Source: SIG307 sp045596385 | GTDB lineage: Bacteria > Bacillota > Clostridia > Lachnospirales > Lachnospiraceae | Direction of reading: 5' to 3' | Assembly: GCA_045596385.1 (NCBI GenBank) | Contig: JAZOCC010000027.1 | Coordinates: forward strand, 1-64,000 | DNA: 64,000 nucleotides | Shown here: positions 1 through 7,820 of the stretch, piece after piece | Numbering within the stretch: position 1 is the first letter of the stretch | Layout of the letters: every line of letters starts with the position of its first letter | Notes under the pieces: generated by a model | What the model was told of the DNA's origin: nothing | Database searches by the model: none | The model's input: only the letters and a program-made list of their open reading frames with translations | Translations under genes and position numbers: made by a program

Positions 1-1371
1 TCCCGATACCACTACCGCCTGATTCTGTATCACATTAATCTCACTATTTTCCAGTTCCACAGTTCCCTGTGTGTAAAGGCCCGCATACCGGTTACTTGCC
101 CAGTAAGCACCCTTTATGTTTAAAAATCTTGCGTTTTCTCCGTTTAAACTTCCCCCCTGATATACACGCACTCCTCCCCAGTAACTGCTTCCTCCGCTTA
201 TTCCACCGTATGTTGTATCTTCTTGTGAAGTAAAAACAACTTCTCTACCTTCATCTCCGTCTACGATTACCGCACCATATACAGTTAAAATGACACTTGA
301 AGAAAGTCGCAGTATTGTTCCCGGTTTTATGTACAATGTTGCATTTTGGGCGATAGTCACATTTCCCGTCACTTCATAGGAACCTACTCCTTCTCCCCAT
401 ACCGTATCCTTTATTATAGTTCCGCTAACCTGTTTTACATTTGTGAAAGTAATCACATCGCTGTAAATGATTTCTTCCTCTGTCTCGCCGACACTACAAA
501 CCTGATATTCGTATGTCTCATAGCTATTTGGAACCGAATAACTATAAGTATACTCAGACATATTTCCGGAAATGCAAGCCACTTCTTCTCCGTTTACCTT
601 CACCCGATACTCTTCCGGTTGAACATAACTGATCGCACTTCCTGTAACGCATTCTGCGGTCACACTATTTCCAATAGAATTCCATGACAAAGAAACCGTA
701 TTGATATCCTGAGATATCACATACAGTTTAATTTCTTTCTTGATTTGCTCCGGTTCCGGGCTCGGTGTTGGCGTTGCTGTCGGTACAGGCGTACTCGTCG
801 GTGTTGGTGTTGCCGTTGATTCTGGTATTGCTGTCGGCACCGGCGTACTGGTCGGCTTTGGTGTCGCAGTCGGGGCCGGGCTCGGCGTCGCAGTCGGTAC
901 AGGTGTACTCGTCGGTGTTGGTGTTGCTGTCGGCACTGGGCTTTGGCTCGGACTTGGCGTCGGAGCCGGAGTCGGACTAGGACTCGGTGTCACCGTCGGA
1001 GTCGGTGTACTTGTTGGTTCCGGCGTCACCGTCGGAGCTGGGCTTGGACTCGGCGTCGCTGTCGGTACAGGCGTACTCGTCGGTGTTGGTGTTGCCGTCG
1101 GCATCGGACTCAGACTTGGACTCGGCGTACTTGTCGGTGTCGACATCAACGTCGGAGTGACATCTTCCGCGAACTCCCCCGTATACACTGCTTCCGACGG
1201 AATCTCCAATTCATCGCCTTGTACCGTGGACAAGGTTCCCTGCATCACATCTTCTGCAGCGTATACTGCATATGACTTTTCCGTTCCTGCCGGTGCTATG
1301 CATCCGATTATAATAGACAGTACCAACAAAAACGACAGTTTCCGTGCGACCTTTCTTAACAGTGCGTTCAT
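1..1371 (-). CDS. Secreted protein with Pro/Thr-rich linker and predicted beta-helix region (3' end beyond window)
   Basis: Open frame of 457 codons from ATG at 1371 to the window edge, so the C-terminus is missing. It begins MNALLRKVARKLSFLLVLSI, a signal peptide; the following I-I-G-C could be a lipobox, or cleavage may fall after SYAVYA. Residues about 71-206 are a low-complexity linker of PTATPTPTSTPVP-type repeats. Then comes a fibronectin-like stretch (SLSWNSIG...YTYSYSVPNSYETYEYQV), and from about residue 325 short beta-rich repeats (NATLYIKPGT, VILTVYGAVIVDG) like right-handed beta-helix surface proteins. A GGAG Shine-Dalgarno lies 8 nt before the ATG. A c-di-GMP riboswitch precedes it, which suggests an adhesin or surface enzyme made under sessile or motile control. 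Function beyond this is unknown. Confidence 0.85.
   Translation of the reverse strand, partial: MNALLRKVARKLSFLLVLSIIIGCIAPAGTEKSYAVYAAEDVMQGTLSTVQGDELEIPSEAVYTGEFAEDVTPTLMSTPTSTPSPSLSPMPTATPTPTSTPVPTATPSPSPAPTVTPEPTSTPTPTVTPSPSPTPAPTPSPSQSPVPTATPTPTSTPVPTATPSPAPTATPKPTSTPVPTAIPESTATPTPTSTPVPTATPTPSPEPEQIKKEIKLYVISQDINTVSLSWNSIGNSVTAECVTGSAISYVQPEEYRVKVNGEEVACISGNMSEYTYSYSVPNSYETYEYQVCSVGETEEEIIYSDVITFTNVKQVSGTIIKDTVWGEGVGSYEVTGNVTIAQNATLYIKPGTILRLSSSVILTVYGAVIVDGDEGREVVFTSQEDTTYGGISGGSSYWGGVRVYQGGSLNGENARFLNIKGAYWASNRYAGLYTQGTVELENSEINVIQNQAVVVSG
779..1096. repeat. 35-bp near-identical DNA repeat, three copies, in the Pro/Thr linker
   Basis: A unit starting gtcggtacagg(c/t)gtactcg occurs at about 779-814, 893-927 and 1061-1096, nearly identical at the DNA level. 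It encodes the STPVPTATPTPT-type linker of the secreted protein on the minus strand. Nucleotide-level identity suggests recent duplication and a length-variable linker. Confidence 0.8.
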
Positions 1372-1404
1372 CCCCAAAATCTCCTTTTTCTTGTGTTTTC
1401 AGCA

Positions 1405-1438
1405 AACAAAACGGCTGCAAAGATAACCTTTGCAGCCG
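1405..1438 (-). terminator. Intrinsic terminator, expression platform of the c-di-GMP riboswitch
   Basis: On the minus strand a perfect 11-bp stem (CGGCTGCAAAG / CTTTGCAGCCG, 1428-1438 with 1412-1422) is followed by TTTTGTTT. It lies between the riboswitch core and the start codon at 1371, and its first arm overlaps the 3' end of the aptamer, so ligand binding could decide whether it forms. Confidence 0.75.
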
Positions 1439-1520
1439 AACCATCATAAGGATGTATTATCTCCTCGTAGACTTCCTGCTTTGCGTCCTTACATTTCCAT
1501 AAGTTTGCCTATAGTCTAAT
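1430..1520 (-). promoter_or_regulatory. Class I cyclic di-GMP riboswitch (GEMM-I)
   Basis: On the minus strand the leader carries the hallmark GEMM-I elements: ATAGGCAAAC (1503-1514), a 6-bp hairpin closed by a GAAA tetraloop, then GGACGCAAAGC (1479-1489). A second stem-loop and a GATGGTTCGGCTGC 3' end follow. The G preceding GGC-type core is kept as G, which in this family favours c-di-GMP over cGAMP. It sits between a consensus promoter and a terminator in front of the secreted protein, so it should switch that gene. A c-di-GMP phosphodiesterase is encoded at 49.5-51.6 kb in the same window. Confidence 0.85.
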
Positions 1521-1524
1521 AAGT

Positions 1525-1553
1525 ATAATACATCGTTTTTTAATGCCTGTCAA
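1525..1553 (-). promoter_or_regulatory. Sigma-A promoter of the riboswitch-controlled secreted protein
   Basis: TTGACA at 1553-1548, 17-nt spacer, TATTAT at 1530-1525 on the minus strand. The -35 box overlaps the stop codon of the upstream MutS-like gene (TGA, 1552-1550). The transcript would start about 10 nt before the riboswitch core. Confidence 0.85.
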
Positions 1554-3148
1554 CCTCTTTTTCTCAACACACTGTCATATAAATCAAGTCCGTAGCTGGT
1601 CAGCTCCGGTTCCTGCTCCACCATGCGGAAGGTACGCTCTCCGTCCTCTTTTCGCTCCGCGGATAGGAACACCGCATGCTCCGGATGTTTCGCGTAGCAG
1701 CTCTGGGCAAAGGCCATCAGGTGGGTAACCATCATGACACGGATGCCGCGCTCGTAGAGGGCGGTGGTAATGTCCTCTGCGATAATGGAGCCTTCCTTTT
1801 CCGTCGTTGTGGCAAAGGACTCGTTCAAAAACAGAATGGAATCCTTGGTCAAATTGTCGATGATACGCTCCATTCTGCCCAGCTCCTCGTCCAGACGTCC
1901 GCTGTTCATGGCGCTGTCCTCTCTGCGGGTAAAATGGGTAAATACTCTGCTGTACAGTCCGCTGGCAAAGCTCTTTGCCGGAACGAACAGACCGCACTGC
2001 ATCATAATCTGGGCAATGCCGATGCTGCGAAGATAGGTGGACTTACCGCCCTGGTTGGCACCGGTCACCACCAGCAGACGCTTATCGTCGGCCTGTAGGG
2101 AATTGTCCACCGGACAACGCAACGTATTAATGGCAAGGCTCAGCTCTACCAATCCTTCAAACCGGATATGCTTCCGGTCCACAATTTCCGGGAAGCAAAC
2201 ATCCACATTCATTCGCTTCATTCTGCGGTACAAATTGGCCGCTCCCATTAGGAAGGCCGCCTGGGAATGAAGCTTCTGGAAAAATATCTCCTGTTCCTCC
2301 AAAAAGCTTTCAAACGGGCGCATCGCACCGCCCAGGGCCGCATTTTTTATATCGGAAATGTCCTGCCAAAGGTTCTGATTCTCTCCTTCGAAAACCAGCT
2401 CCTCCACCGTAAACAGCTGCTTACAAAACTTTCCGAACCGGTCCGCCGCATTCTTAAAAAAGGTGAGCTTGATTTTATCCGATTCCCAAATATCGGTCAG
2501 CGTCATGGAGGACATAAAAAGCCCCGGCCCCAAGGACGCCGTTACATCAATAATTCCACCCGTCAAAGAGGAGCGCAAATCCCGCACCACCTTTTCCAGA
2601 CAAATCATAAACTCCGCCGAGTATTCTTCAAAGAAGGTCTCGGAAAACTTCTTCATCTCGTTTGTCACAAAGCGGGGACTCCAATCCTCCAGGGCGTCCC
2701 GCACCCTGCCGATATGGTATACCATATGCTCCAGATACTCTATGTTTGCCACATTCCGCCGGCCCAGATCCGTGCCGCTGCCGTAGCCCTGCTTTTTCTT
2801 TGCCATGGTGTATTTTGCAATATCATCCACCGTAGCCTTGATTCTGCGGTAAAACTCATCCATACGGTCATAATTGGAGATAGCTTCCTTTACCATCTGC
2901 TGACGGTAATGCACCTCCTCCGGTGTGGTTAACGGCACCAGCATGACACGCTTCATCATATCCAGGATATCATTATTTCGCTCCTGCGCCACCTGCACGG
3001 TTTTCCCCGCTTCCGCCGCTTCGTCATAAAGAGAGGCGGAAGCACGGAACAAAATATGTAGATTTAAATCCTTAATAATTTCTTCCCGGTCAAAATAAAA
3101 TTTTTCTCTTCCCCATTCTCTGTCAGGATACAGTAACGTTACCTTCAT
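1550..3148 (-). CDS. MutS-like ATPase (MutS domain V), second gene of tandem pair
   Basis: A 532-residue protein related to the MutS core and ATPase. Walker A GANQGGKST is at about 363-371, the Walker B strand SILFLNES at about 437-444 and the H-loop THL near 475. It lacks the N-terminal mismatch-binding domain (no F-x-E motif) and has no Smr nuclease, so it is neither MutS1 nor MutS2. The Walker B Asp is Asn (LNES where MutS has IDEL). The ATG at 3148 overlaps the upstream stop as ATGA, so the two genes are translationally coupled; an in-frame start 33 nt upstream is less likely. Role unknown, perhaps a DNA-structure-dependent ATPase acting as a heterodimer with its neighbour. Confidence 0.85.
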   Translation of the reverse strand: MKVTLLYPDREWGREKFYFDREEIIKDLNLHILFRASASLYDEAAEAGKTVQVAQERNNDILDMMKRVMLVPLTTPEEVHYRQQMVKEAISNYDRMDEFYRRIKATVDDIAKYTMAKKKQGYGSGTDLGRRNVANIEYLEHMVYHIGRVRDALEDWSPRFVTNEMKKFSETFFEEYSAEFMICLEKVVRDLRSSLTGGIIDVTASLGPGLFMSSMTLTDIWESDKIKLTFFKNAADRFGKFCKQLFTVEELVFEGENQNLWQDISDIKNAALGGAMRPFESFLEEQEIFFQKLHSQAAFLMGAANLYRRMKRMNVDVCFPEIVDRKHIRFEGLVELSLAINTLRCPVDNSLQADDKRLLVVTGANQGGKSTYLRSIGIAQIMMQCGLFVPAKSFASGLYSRVFTHFTRREDSAMNSGRLDEELGRMERIIDNLTKDSILFLNESFATTTEKEGSIIAEDITTALYERGIRVMMVTHLMAFAQSCYAKHPEHAVFLSAERKEDGERTFRMVEQEPELTSYGLDLYDSVLRKRG

Positions 3149-4710
3149 TTCGTAAGTCCCCCCTCGTCCAGTCGTTTGCACAGTTCTTCATAGCCCAGGT
3201 GGTGCTTATCCACAATATCGCCGGCATATCCGATGCCCTCCGCTTCCCTTCGTTCCACACGGAAGGTACGCTTTTTGTGGTCCTTTTCATCCGCCAACGC
3301 CACCAGACTGGCCACATCGTCACCGGCCTTCGCAAGCTCCGCAATATGGGTGACATACACTCCGAGACACCCCAAATCCGCAAAATGACGAATGACCCTC
3401 TGTCCCATCACAAAGGCATCATAAGTAGCCGCCGTGGTAAACAATTCGTTCAATATCACAAAACGGTTTCCGCTCTCTTCCCGCATCATCGGCTCCAGAC
3501 GCACCAGCTCTTCCTTCAGCTTACCGCGACCGCTTTCCAGACTTTCCTCCACGGAAAAGTGGGTCAGAAGATTTTCAAAGAACGGCAATACCGCCGATTC
3601 CGCCGGCGCCATAAGGCCCATCATGGCAAAGTATACCAGCTGTCCGAGGCTTCGGGCAAAGGTGGTTTTTCCGCCCTGATTCGGTCCGGTTACCACAAAA
3701 AACCTTTCCCCTTCCCTGTACTGTACGGAGTTACTGACTACTTCCAAATCCGCAAATCGGTTCTTTCTGGCCAGCGCCAAATCGTACACCTCATGGGCAA
3801 CAAACGCACTGCCGCCCTCCTGCACCTTCGGCTCACAGAACACACAGCCGCGGAGCTCCATATCCTTCTGGAACATGGAATAGGCCAGATAATACTGCAC
3901 TTCCTCCTCCACGCGGTACATGCTTTCTTCCAAGATATGTTCATACTTTTTATAAAACTTTTCCAGCTCCTTAAAGAAGTCCGGACGTCTTTTCCGGTAC
4001 ATTCTTACGATTTCCGATTCCAAAAAGCCCAACTGCTCGTTTGTTAAGAACGGGCTGGCAATCAGATAGTCCTGCGGAATCCCGTCGGAATTGACACGGT
4101 CGGAAAACTTCTCCGGAAACAGCTTTTTCAAATGATCGAAATAGTACTGTTCTCTTTGCTGGGTTCTGACTCTTAAATTCGTTCCGTCAATGCTGAGTTC
4201 AAACCGGAGACTCGACAGCATTCCTTTGATTTTTTCTTTATCCTTGCGGCACTCTTCCCACAGCTTTTTCCCGCAAATTTCCTCAACATAACCGAGGAGG
4301 TCCGCAAGTCCCTTGGCGTCCGGCTTCGCCCCGGCCAGTGTCTCCCTGAGCAAATCCACGCCGTCCGTAAACTCACTGACCACATTGAACCAGTACATCT
4401 GGTACTGCTGCTTATTCTCCGCCTTTGTATGAAGCTCCTTATATCTTCTGGTCTCCCTCATTTTCTGGGAAAACACATCCAGCGGCTTCTCCAGGTGCTT
4501 CCCTCTGATTTCCCGGTAAATCGCCTGACGATAGCATACCGTTTCATAATTTTCCGGCAGCTTGTAGTACATTTTCCGGATATCATAGTCATCTACATTA
4601 TTCTGTAACTCTCTGACAATCTGATTGAGATTCAGGTCGATAAAAAAGTCCGGCATCCCCGGGCTTTCCTGCTCTTCCCTAAGCTCACATTCCAATAAAC
4701 CCGAATACAT
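3145..4710 (-). CDS. MutS-like ATPase (MutS domain V), first gene of tandem pair
   Basis: A 521-residue MutS-family protein with lever/clamp-like helices, then the ATPase: Walker A GPNQGGKTT at 342-350, Walker B VILNEL at about 418-423, H-loop THI near 455. As in its neighbour, the Walker B Asp is replaced by Asn, so the change is shared and probably functional. No mismatch-recognition domain is visible. GGGAGG lies 4 nt before the ATG. It has its own promoter (4776-4748), which is embedded in the terminator of the helicase gene. It overlaps the second mutS-like gene by 4 nt. The pair probably makes a heterodimer; the substrate is unknown. Confidence 0.85.
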   Translation of the reverse strand: MYSGLLECELREEQESPGMPDFFIDLNLNQIVRELQNNVDDYDIRKMYYKLPENYETVCYRQAIYREIRGKHLEKPLDVFSQKMRETRRYKELHTKAENKQQYQMYWFNVVSEFTDGVDLLRETLAGAKPDAKGLADLLGYVEEICGKKLWEECRKDKEKIKGMLSSLRFELSIDGTNLRVRTQQREQYYFDHLKKLFPEKFSDRVNSDGIPQDYLIASPFLTNEQLGFLESEIVRMYRKRRPDFFKELEKFYKKYEHILEESMYRVEEEVQYYLAYSMFQKDMELRGCVFCEPKVQEGGSAFVAHEVYDLALARKNRFADLEVVSNSVQYREGERFFVVTGPNQGGKTTFARSLGQLVYFAMMGLMAPAESAVLPFFENLLTHFSVEESLESGRGKLKEELVRLEPMMREESGNRFVILNELFTTAATYDAFVMGQRVIRHFADLGCLGVYVTHIAELAKAGDDVASLVALADEKDHKKRTFRVERREAEGIGYAGDIVDKHHLGYEELCKRLDEGGLTK

Positions 4711-4747
4711 AAGTACCTCCCATTCTCACGAATTTTCCTTCTTTTTC

Positions 4748-4776
4748 AGTATAAAATTTCCCCGGTGCCATGTCAA
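4748..4776 (-). promoter_or_regulatory. Sigma-A promoter of the MutS-like pair
   Basis: TTGACA (4776-4771), 17-nt spacer, TATACT (4753-4748) on the minus strand. The -35 box lies in the loop and the spacer runs through the second arm of the terminator hairpin of the upstream helicase gene. Confidence 0.85.
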
Positions 4777-4790
4777 TAACACCGGGGAAA
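4753..4790 (-). terminator. Terminator of the helicase gene
   Basis: Perfect 11-bp stem TTTCCCCGGTG / CACCGGGGAAA (4790-4780 with 4767-4757), 12-nt loop, then TTTT on the minus strand. It ends the nuclease-helicase transcript. The next promoter is interleaved with it. Confidence 0.8.
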
Positions 4791-4886
4791 TATTCACAAT
4801 CTGTTCCATTTTTGTACATAATTTGGATTGCTTCGGCGGCTTCGTATCTATCGCCGGTGCACCGTTTGTTCCCTCTGCCGTTCGGA

Positions 4887-7580
4887 CTACCGTTCCCAGA
4901 ACTCCGCCAGCACTTCAGGCAAGCTTCGAAGGGTCACCGTCTCGTACGGATACCACTCCTTCGGAAACAGTGCCGTATACTGCCCTTTCGCAAACCGGTC
5001 ATCCAGAAGCAGTACTGCACCCTTATCCTCCATGGTACGAATCACCCGGCCCGCCGCCTGCTGAACCTTGTTCATCCCCGGATACAGGTACGCACAGGAA
5101 AAACCGTCCCGGGCGTCCTCCTGTTCCTCGTAGTACCGCCGGAACAATTCCCGCTCGTCACACACCAGCGGAAGCCCCGTACCGACAATGACCGCACCGA
5201 TGAGGCGTTCTCCCTTTAAGTCGATGCCTTCGCCAAAGATTCCGCCCAGCACACACAGCCCGATATGGGTGCCCTCGGACTCCTCGGTAAACTGTGCCAA
5301 AAATTCCTCCCGTTCCGTTTCCGTCATGTTGGTTTTCTGCTTGTGGAGACGGATTTCTTTTTTCTTCCCGTCTCCGTTTTTCTCTTGCTGCGCTCTTACT
5401 CCGGGTGAAGTATCATCGGCGTCCGACACGTTATCACCGGCTGTCGTCTCCCATTCCGGCAAACCGGCTTGCAGATTGTCCAAAAGACGCTCTTCCAGCA
5501 CCGACGCCACATCCTGCAACATCCGGTAGGAAGAGAAAAACACAAAATAGTTGCCCTGTTTTGCCTCCGCAAATTTCAGGATATAGTCCGCCGCTTTTTC
5601 GTACATACTCCGGCCCCGGTTGGCGTAGCGAAAGTTTACGTCACAGCCGATTGCCACCAGGCGCTGCTCCTTTTGAAAAGGCGACGGCACATAGATAGCA
5701 TAGTCCTCCTCGCTACCGCCCAGTTCTTCCATATAATACCGTACCGGAAGCAGGGTCGCCGAGAAAAGCACCGCACTTTTCCCCTTCTTCAGCTGCTCCG
5801 CCAGGGCTCTGGCCGGCTGCATACACTGCACTCTGGCATAAAAGGAACCGTCCTCCCTGTAAGCGGTATAGAACCGGTAATCCGTATCGGAAAAATCATA
5901 CATCGCCAGGAAATGTCTTGCCTCAAAGTAGAGATTCAGCACTGCCTCCCGCTCGTTTCCCGGGCGTTTCTCATCCTTTAAATACTCCTCGCATTCCGTC
6001 ATAAGCCTGGTCAGGCACATAGCCAGCGTCCCAAACTCCGTATGCTCCGTAAAGCCCTCCGACTCTCTCTTTAAGCGAAGCAACTCCTTGTTACAGGCCT
6101 CCAGGCGCTTGGTGAGCTTCGGCTGTTGCTTTCCCAGCAGCCGTTTTACATGTAGAAATTCTTCCTTCCAAAGGGTGCCGCTGTACATTTCCCTGGCCCG
6201 CTCCGGCAGGTTGTGGGCCTCATCTACAAGAAATACGAAATTATTTTTCCCGTCCCCCGCAAAGAAGCGCTTCAGTGCCACCGTCGGGTCAAACACGTAA
6301 TTATAATCACAAATCACCGCATCCGCCCAAAGGGTCAAATCCAGGCAAAACTCAAACGGACAAACCGTATGCTTTTCCGCATAAGCCTCAATCAGTTCTC
6401 TCGTAATGTTCTTTTCATTGGTCAGCATATCAAACAGGGCATCGTTAACCCGATCGAAATGTCCTTTCGCCCGCGGACAGGCAAAAGGATTACATTCCGG
6501 CTTCTCCAGCACGCAAATCTTTTCCTTTGCGGTAATGGTCACGGTCTTAAACATCAGCCCCCGGTTCGAAAGTATTGAGAAAGTCTCCTCCGCCACGGTC
6601 CGGACGATGGTCTTTGCCGTCAGGTAAAAAAGTTTTTCCGTCAGGCCTTCTCCCACAGCCTTTACTGCCGGAAACACCGTGGATATTGTCTTCCCGACAC
6701 CGGTAGGTGCCATGGCAAACAGCTTTTTCTCCCGTAAAATGGAACGGTATACTCCGGCGGTAAAATCCCGCTGTCCCTCCCTGTACGGGAACGGAAACTG
6801 CAATTCCTTTGCGGAGGCATTCCGCAGCTTCTTCCAACGCCGCTCCCAGGCTGCCCATTTGGCATATTCTTTGATTAAACCGTCAAACCAGAAGGTCAGT
6901 TCTTCGGCAGAGAGTTCTTCGTCAAAATACTTAATCGTCTCGGTTTCTATGTTACAGTAGGTCAGGCGAATGCCGAAAACAGGCGACTTTTCCGACGTAA
7001 TCTCTTCTGCGTTCCCTTCGGTGGCATCTGTTTCAAAATGCTTCGATACGGCGCAGTCACTCCCAGCCTCCCGGGATTCTCCTACCGTTCCGCCTAGTTT
7101 TTCTTCCTTTACTCCCAGCATATAGGCATAGCACCGGGCCTGGGCCAAATGCACCTGTTCCGCTTGTGTAAAGCTTTTCACATCCCGGTAGGTGCTCTTA
7201 ATTTCGTCTATGATAAAACTGTCGTCCTGATTCCGTATGACACCGTCGGCACGGCCCTCCACCACAAGCAAGAAACTTTCTTCTCCGTCCGCCAGCGGCA
7301 GTTCGATAGAAAGCGGCACCTCGGCAGTATAATTGCTTCCCATACTTTTCTGTATCTTACGGTGCAACCGGCTGCCCGCCTGCATGGCATCTGCATCCAT
7401 ACGACCGCTTCCGCTCTCTAAGTCTCCGGAGCGCATAATAAACTCCACCAGGGTACGGACAGAAACCTTGACTTTGTCCTGTGGCAAGGCTTTCTGTTCC
7501 CGTGTCTTCTCTGTCGTTTCTTCTGCGGTTTCTTTCTTCCCTTCTGCGTCTGCCTGCTCGTTTTTCTTCCTTCCGGCCAT
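4887..7580 (-). CDS. PD-(D/E)XK nuclease-XPD/DinG-type helicase fusion
   Basis: An 897-residue protein. After a charged N-terminus, residues about 70-155 look like a PD-(D/E)XK nuclease (VVEGRADGV near 105-113, IIDEIKST near 123-130, a downstream QARCYAYM helix). The rest is a superfamily 2 helicase: Walker A APTGVGKT at about 291-298, DEAH at 453-456, SATL, and QAAGRVIRT as motif VI. Cysteines near 356, 363, 368, 407 and 412 fit the XPD/DinG iron-sulphur cluster. The start is set at the ATG with GGAGGTGA 6 nt upstream; the frame is open 51 codons further upstream without a better site. Likely a DNA repair helicase with end-processing activity. Transcribed alone from a good promoter. Confidence 0.88.
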   Translation of the reverse strand: MAGRKKNEQADAEGKKETAEETTEKTREQKALPQDKVKVSVRTLVEFIMRSGDLESGSGRMDADAMQAGSRLHRKIQKSMGSNYTAEVPLSIELPLADGEESFLLVVEGRADGVIRNQDDSFIIDEIKSTYRDVKSFTQAEQVHLAQARCYAYMLGVKEEKLGGTVGESREAGSDCAVSKHFETDATEGNAEEITSEKSPVFGIRLTYCNIETETIKYFDEELSAEELTFWFDGLIKEYAKWAAWERRWKKLRNASAKELQFPFPYREGQRDFTAGVYRSILREKKLFAMAPTGVGKTISTVFPAVKAVGEGLTEKLFYLTAKTIVRTVAEETFSILSNRGLMFKTVTITAKEKICVLEKPECNPFACPRAKGHFDRVNDALFDMLTNEKNITRELIEAYAEKHTVCPFEFCLDLTLWADAVICDYNYVFDPTVALKRFFAGDGKNNFVFLVDEAHNLPERAREMYSGTLWKEEFLHVKRLLGKQQPKLTKRLEACNKELLRLKRESEGFTEHTEFGTLAMCLTRLMTECEEYLKDEKRPGNEREAVLNLYFEARHFLAMYDFSDTDYRFYTAYREDGSFYARVQCMQPARALAEQLKKGKSAVLFSATLLPVRYYMEELGGSEEDYAIYVPSPFQKEQRLVAIGCDVNFRYANRGRSMYEKAADYILKFAEAKQGNYFVFFSSYRMLQDVASVLEERLLDNLQAGLPEWETTAGDNVSDADDTSPGVRAQQEKNGDGKKKEIRLHKQKTNMTETEREEFLAQFTEESEGTHIGLCVLGGIFGEGIDLKGERLIGAVIVGTGLPLVCDERELFRRYYEEQEDARDGFSCAYLYPGMNKVQQAAGRVIRTMEDKGAVLLLDDRFAKGQYTALFPKEWYPYETVTLRSLPEVLAEFWER

Positions 7581-7619
7581 CCGGTTCACCTCCGTTCTGT
7601 ATCGTTTTCGTCTGGTTCT

Positions 7620-7648
7620 ATGATAGCATATCCAAGGGTGTATTGCAA
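7620..7648 (-). promoter_or_regulatory. Promoter of the nuclease-helicase gene
   Basis: TTGCAA (7648-7643), 17-nt spacer, TATCAT (7625-7620) on the minus strand, 40 nt before the start codon. Confidence 0.7.
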
Positions 7649-7712
7649 AAGCTTTCGGAGATTCTTTCCGCACGTAAGCAAAGCTTCGCTCCTGCACGCA
7701 CTTCACTCCTGC

Positions 7713-7750
7713 ACAAAAGAAGGGCCGACGCATATTAGCATCGGCCCTTT
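7713..7750 (-). terminator. Terminator of the nfeD-flotillin operon
   Basis: On the minus strand an 11-bp GC-rich stem (AGGGCCGATGC / GCGTCGGCCCT, one G-U pair) with a 6-nt loop, then TCTTTTG. It lies 70 nt after the flotillin stop codon. Confidence 0.75.
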
Positions 7751-7820
7751 GTTTTACGATTGTATTCCACGCTTACTTATGATACATCTTCCACCCCTAT
7801 TTACATTCCGGCACGTCTAT

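Noticed and set aside
943..1275. Arg-rich plus-strand frame
   Set aside because: Low-complexity shadow of the same repeat; no ribosome site.
740..1426. Plus-strand Gly/Val-rich frame
   Set aside because: It is the complement of the Pro/Thr linker of the minus-strand secreted protein, which has a signal peptide, ribosome site and riboswitch.
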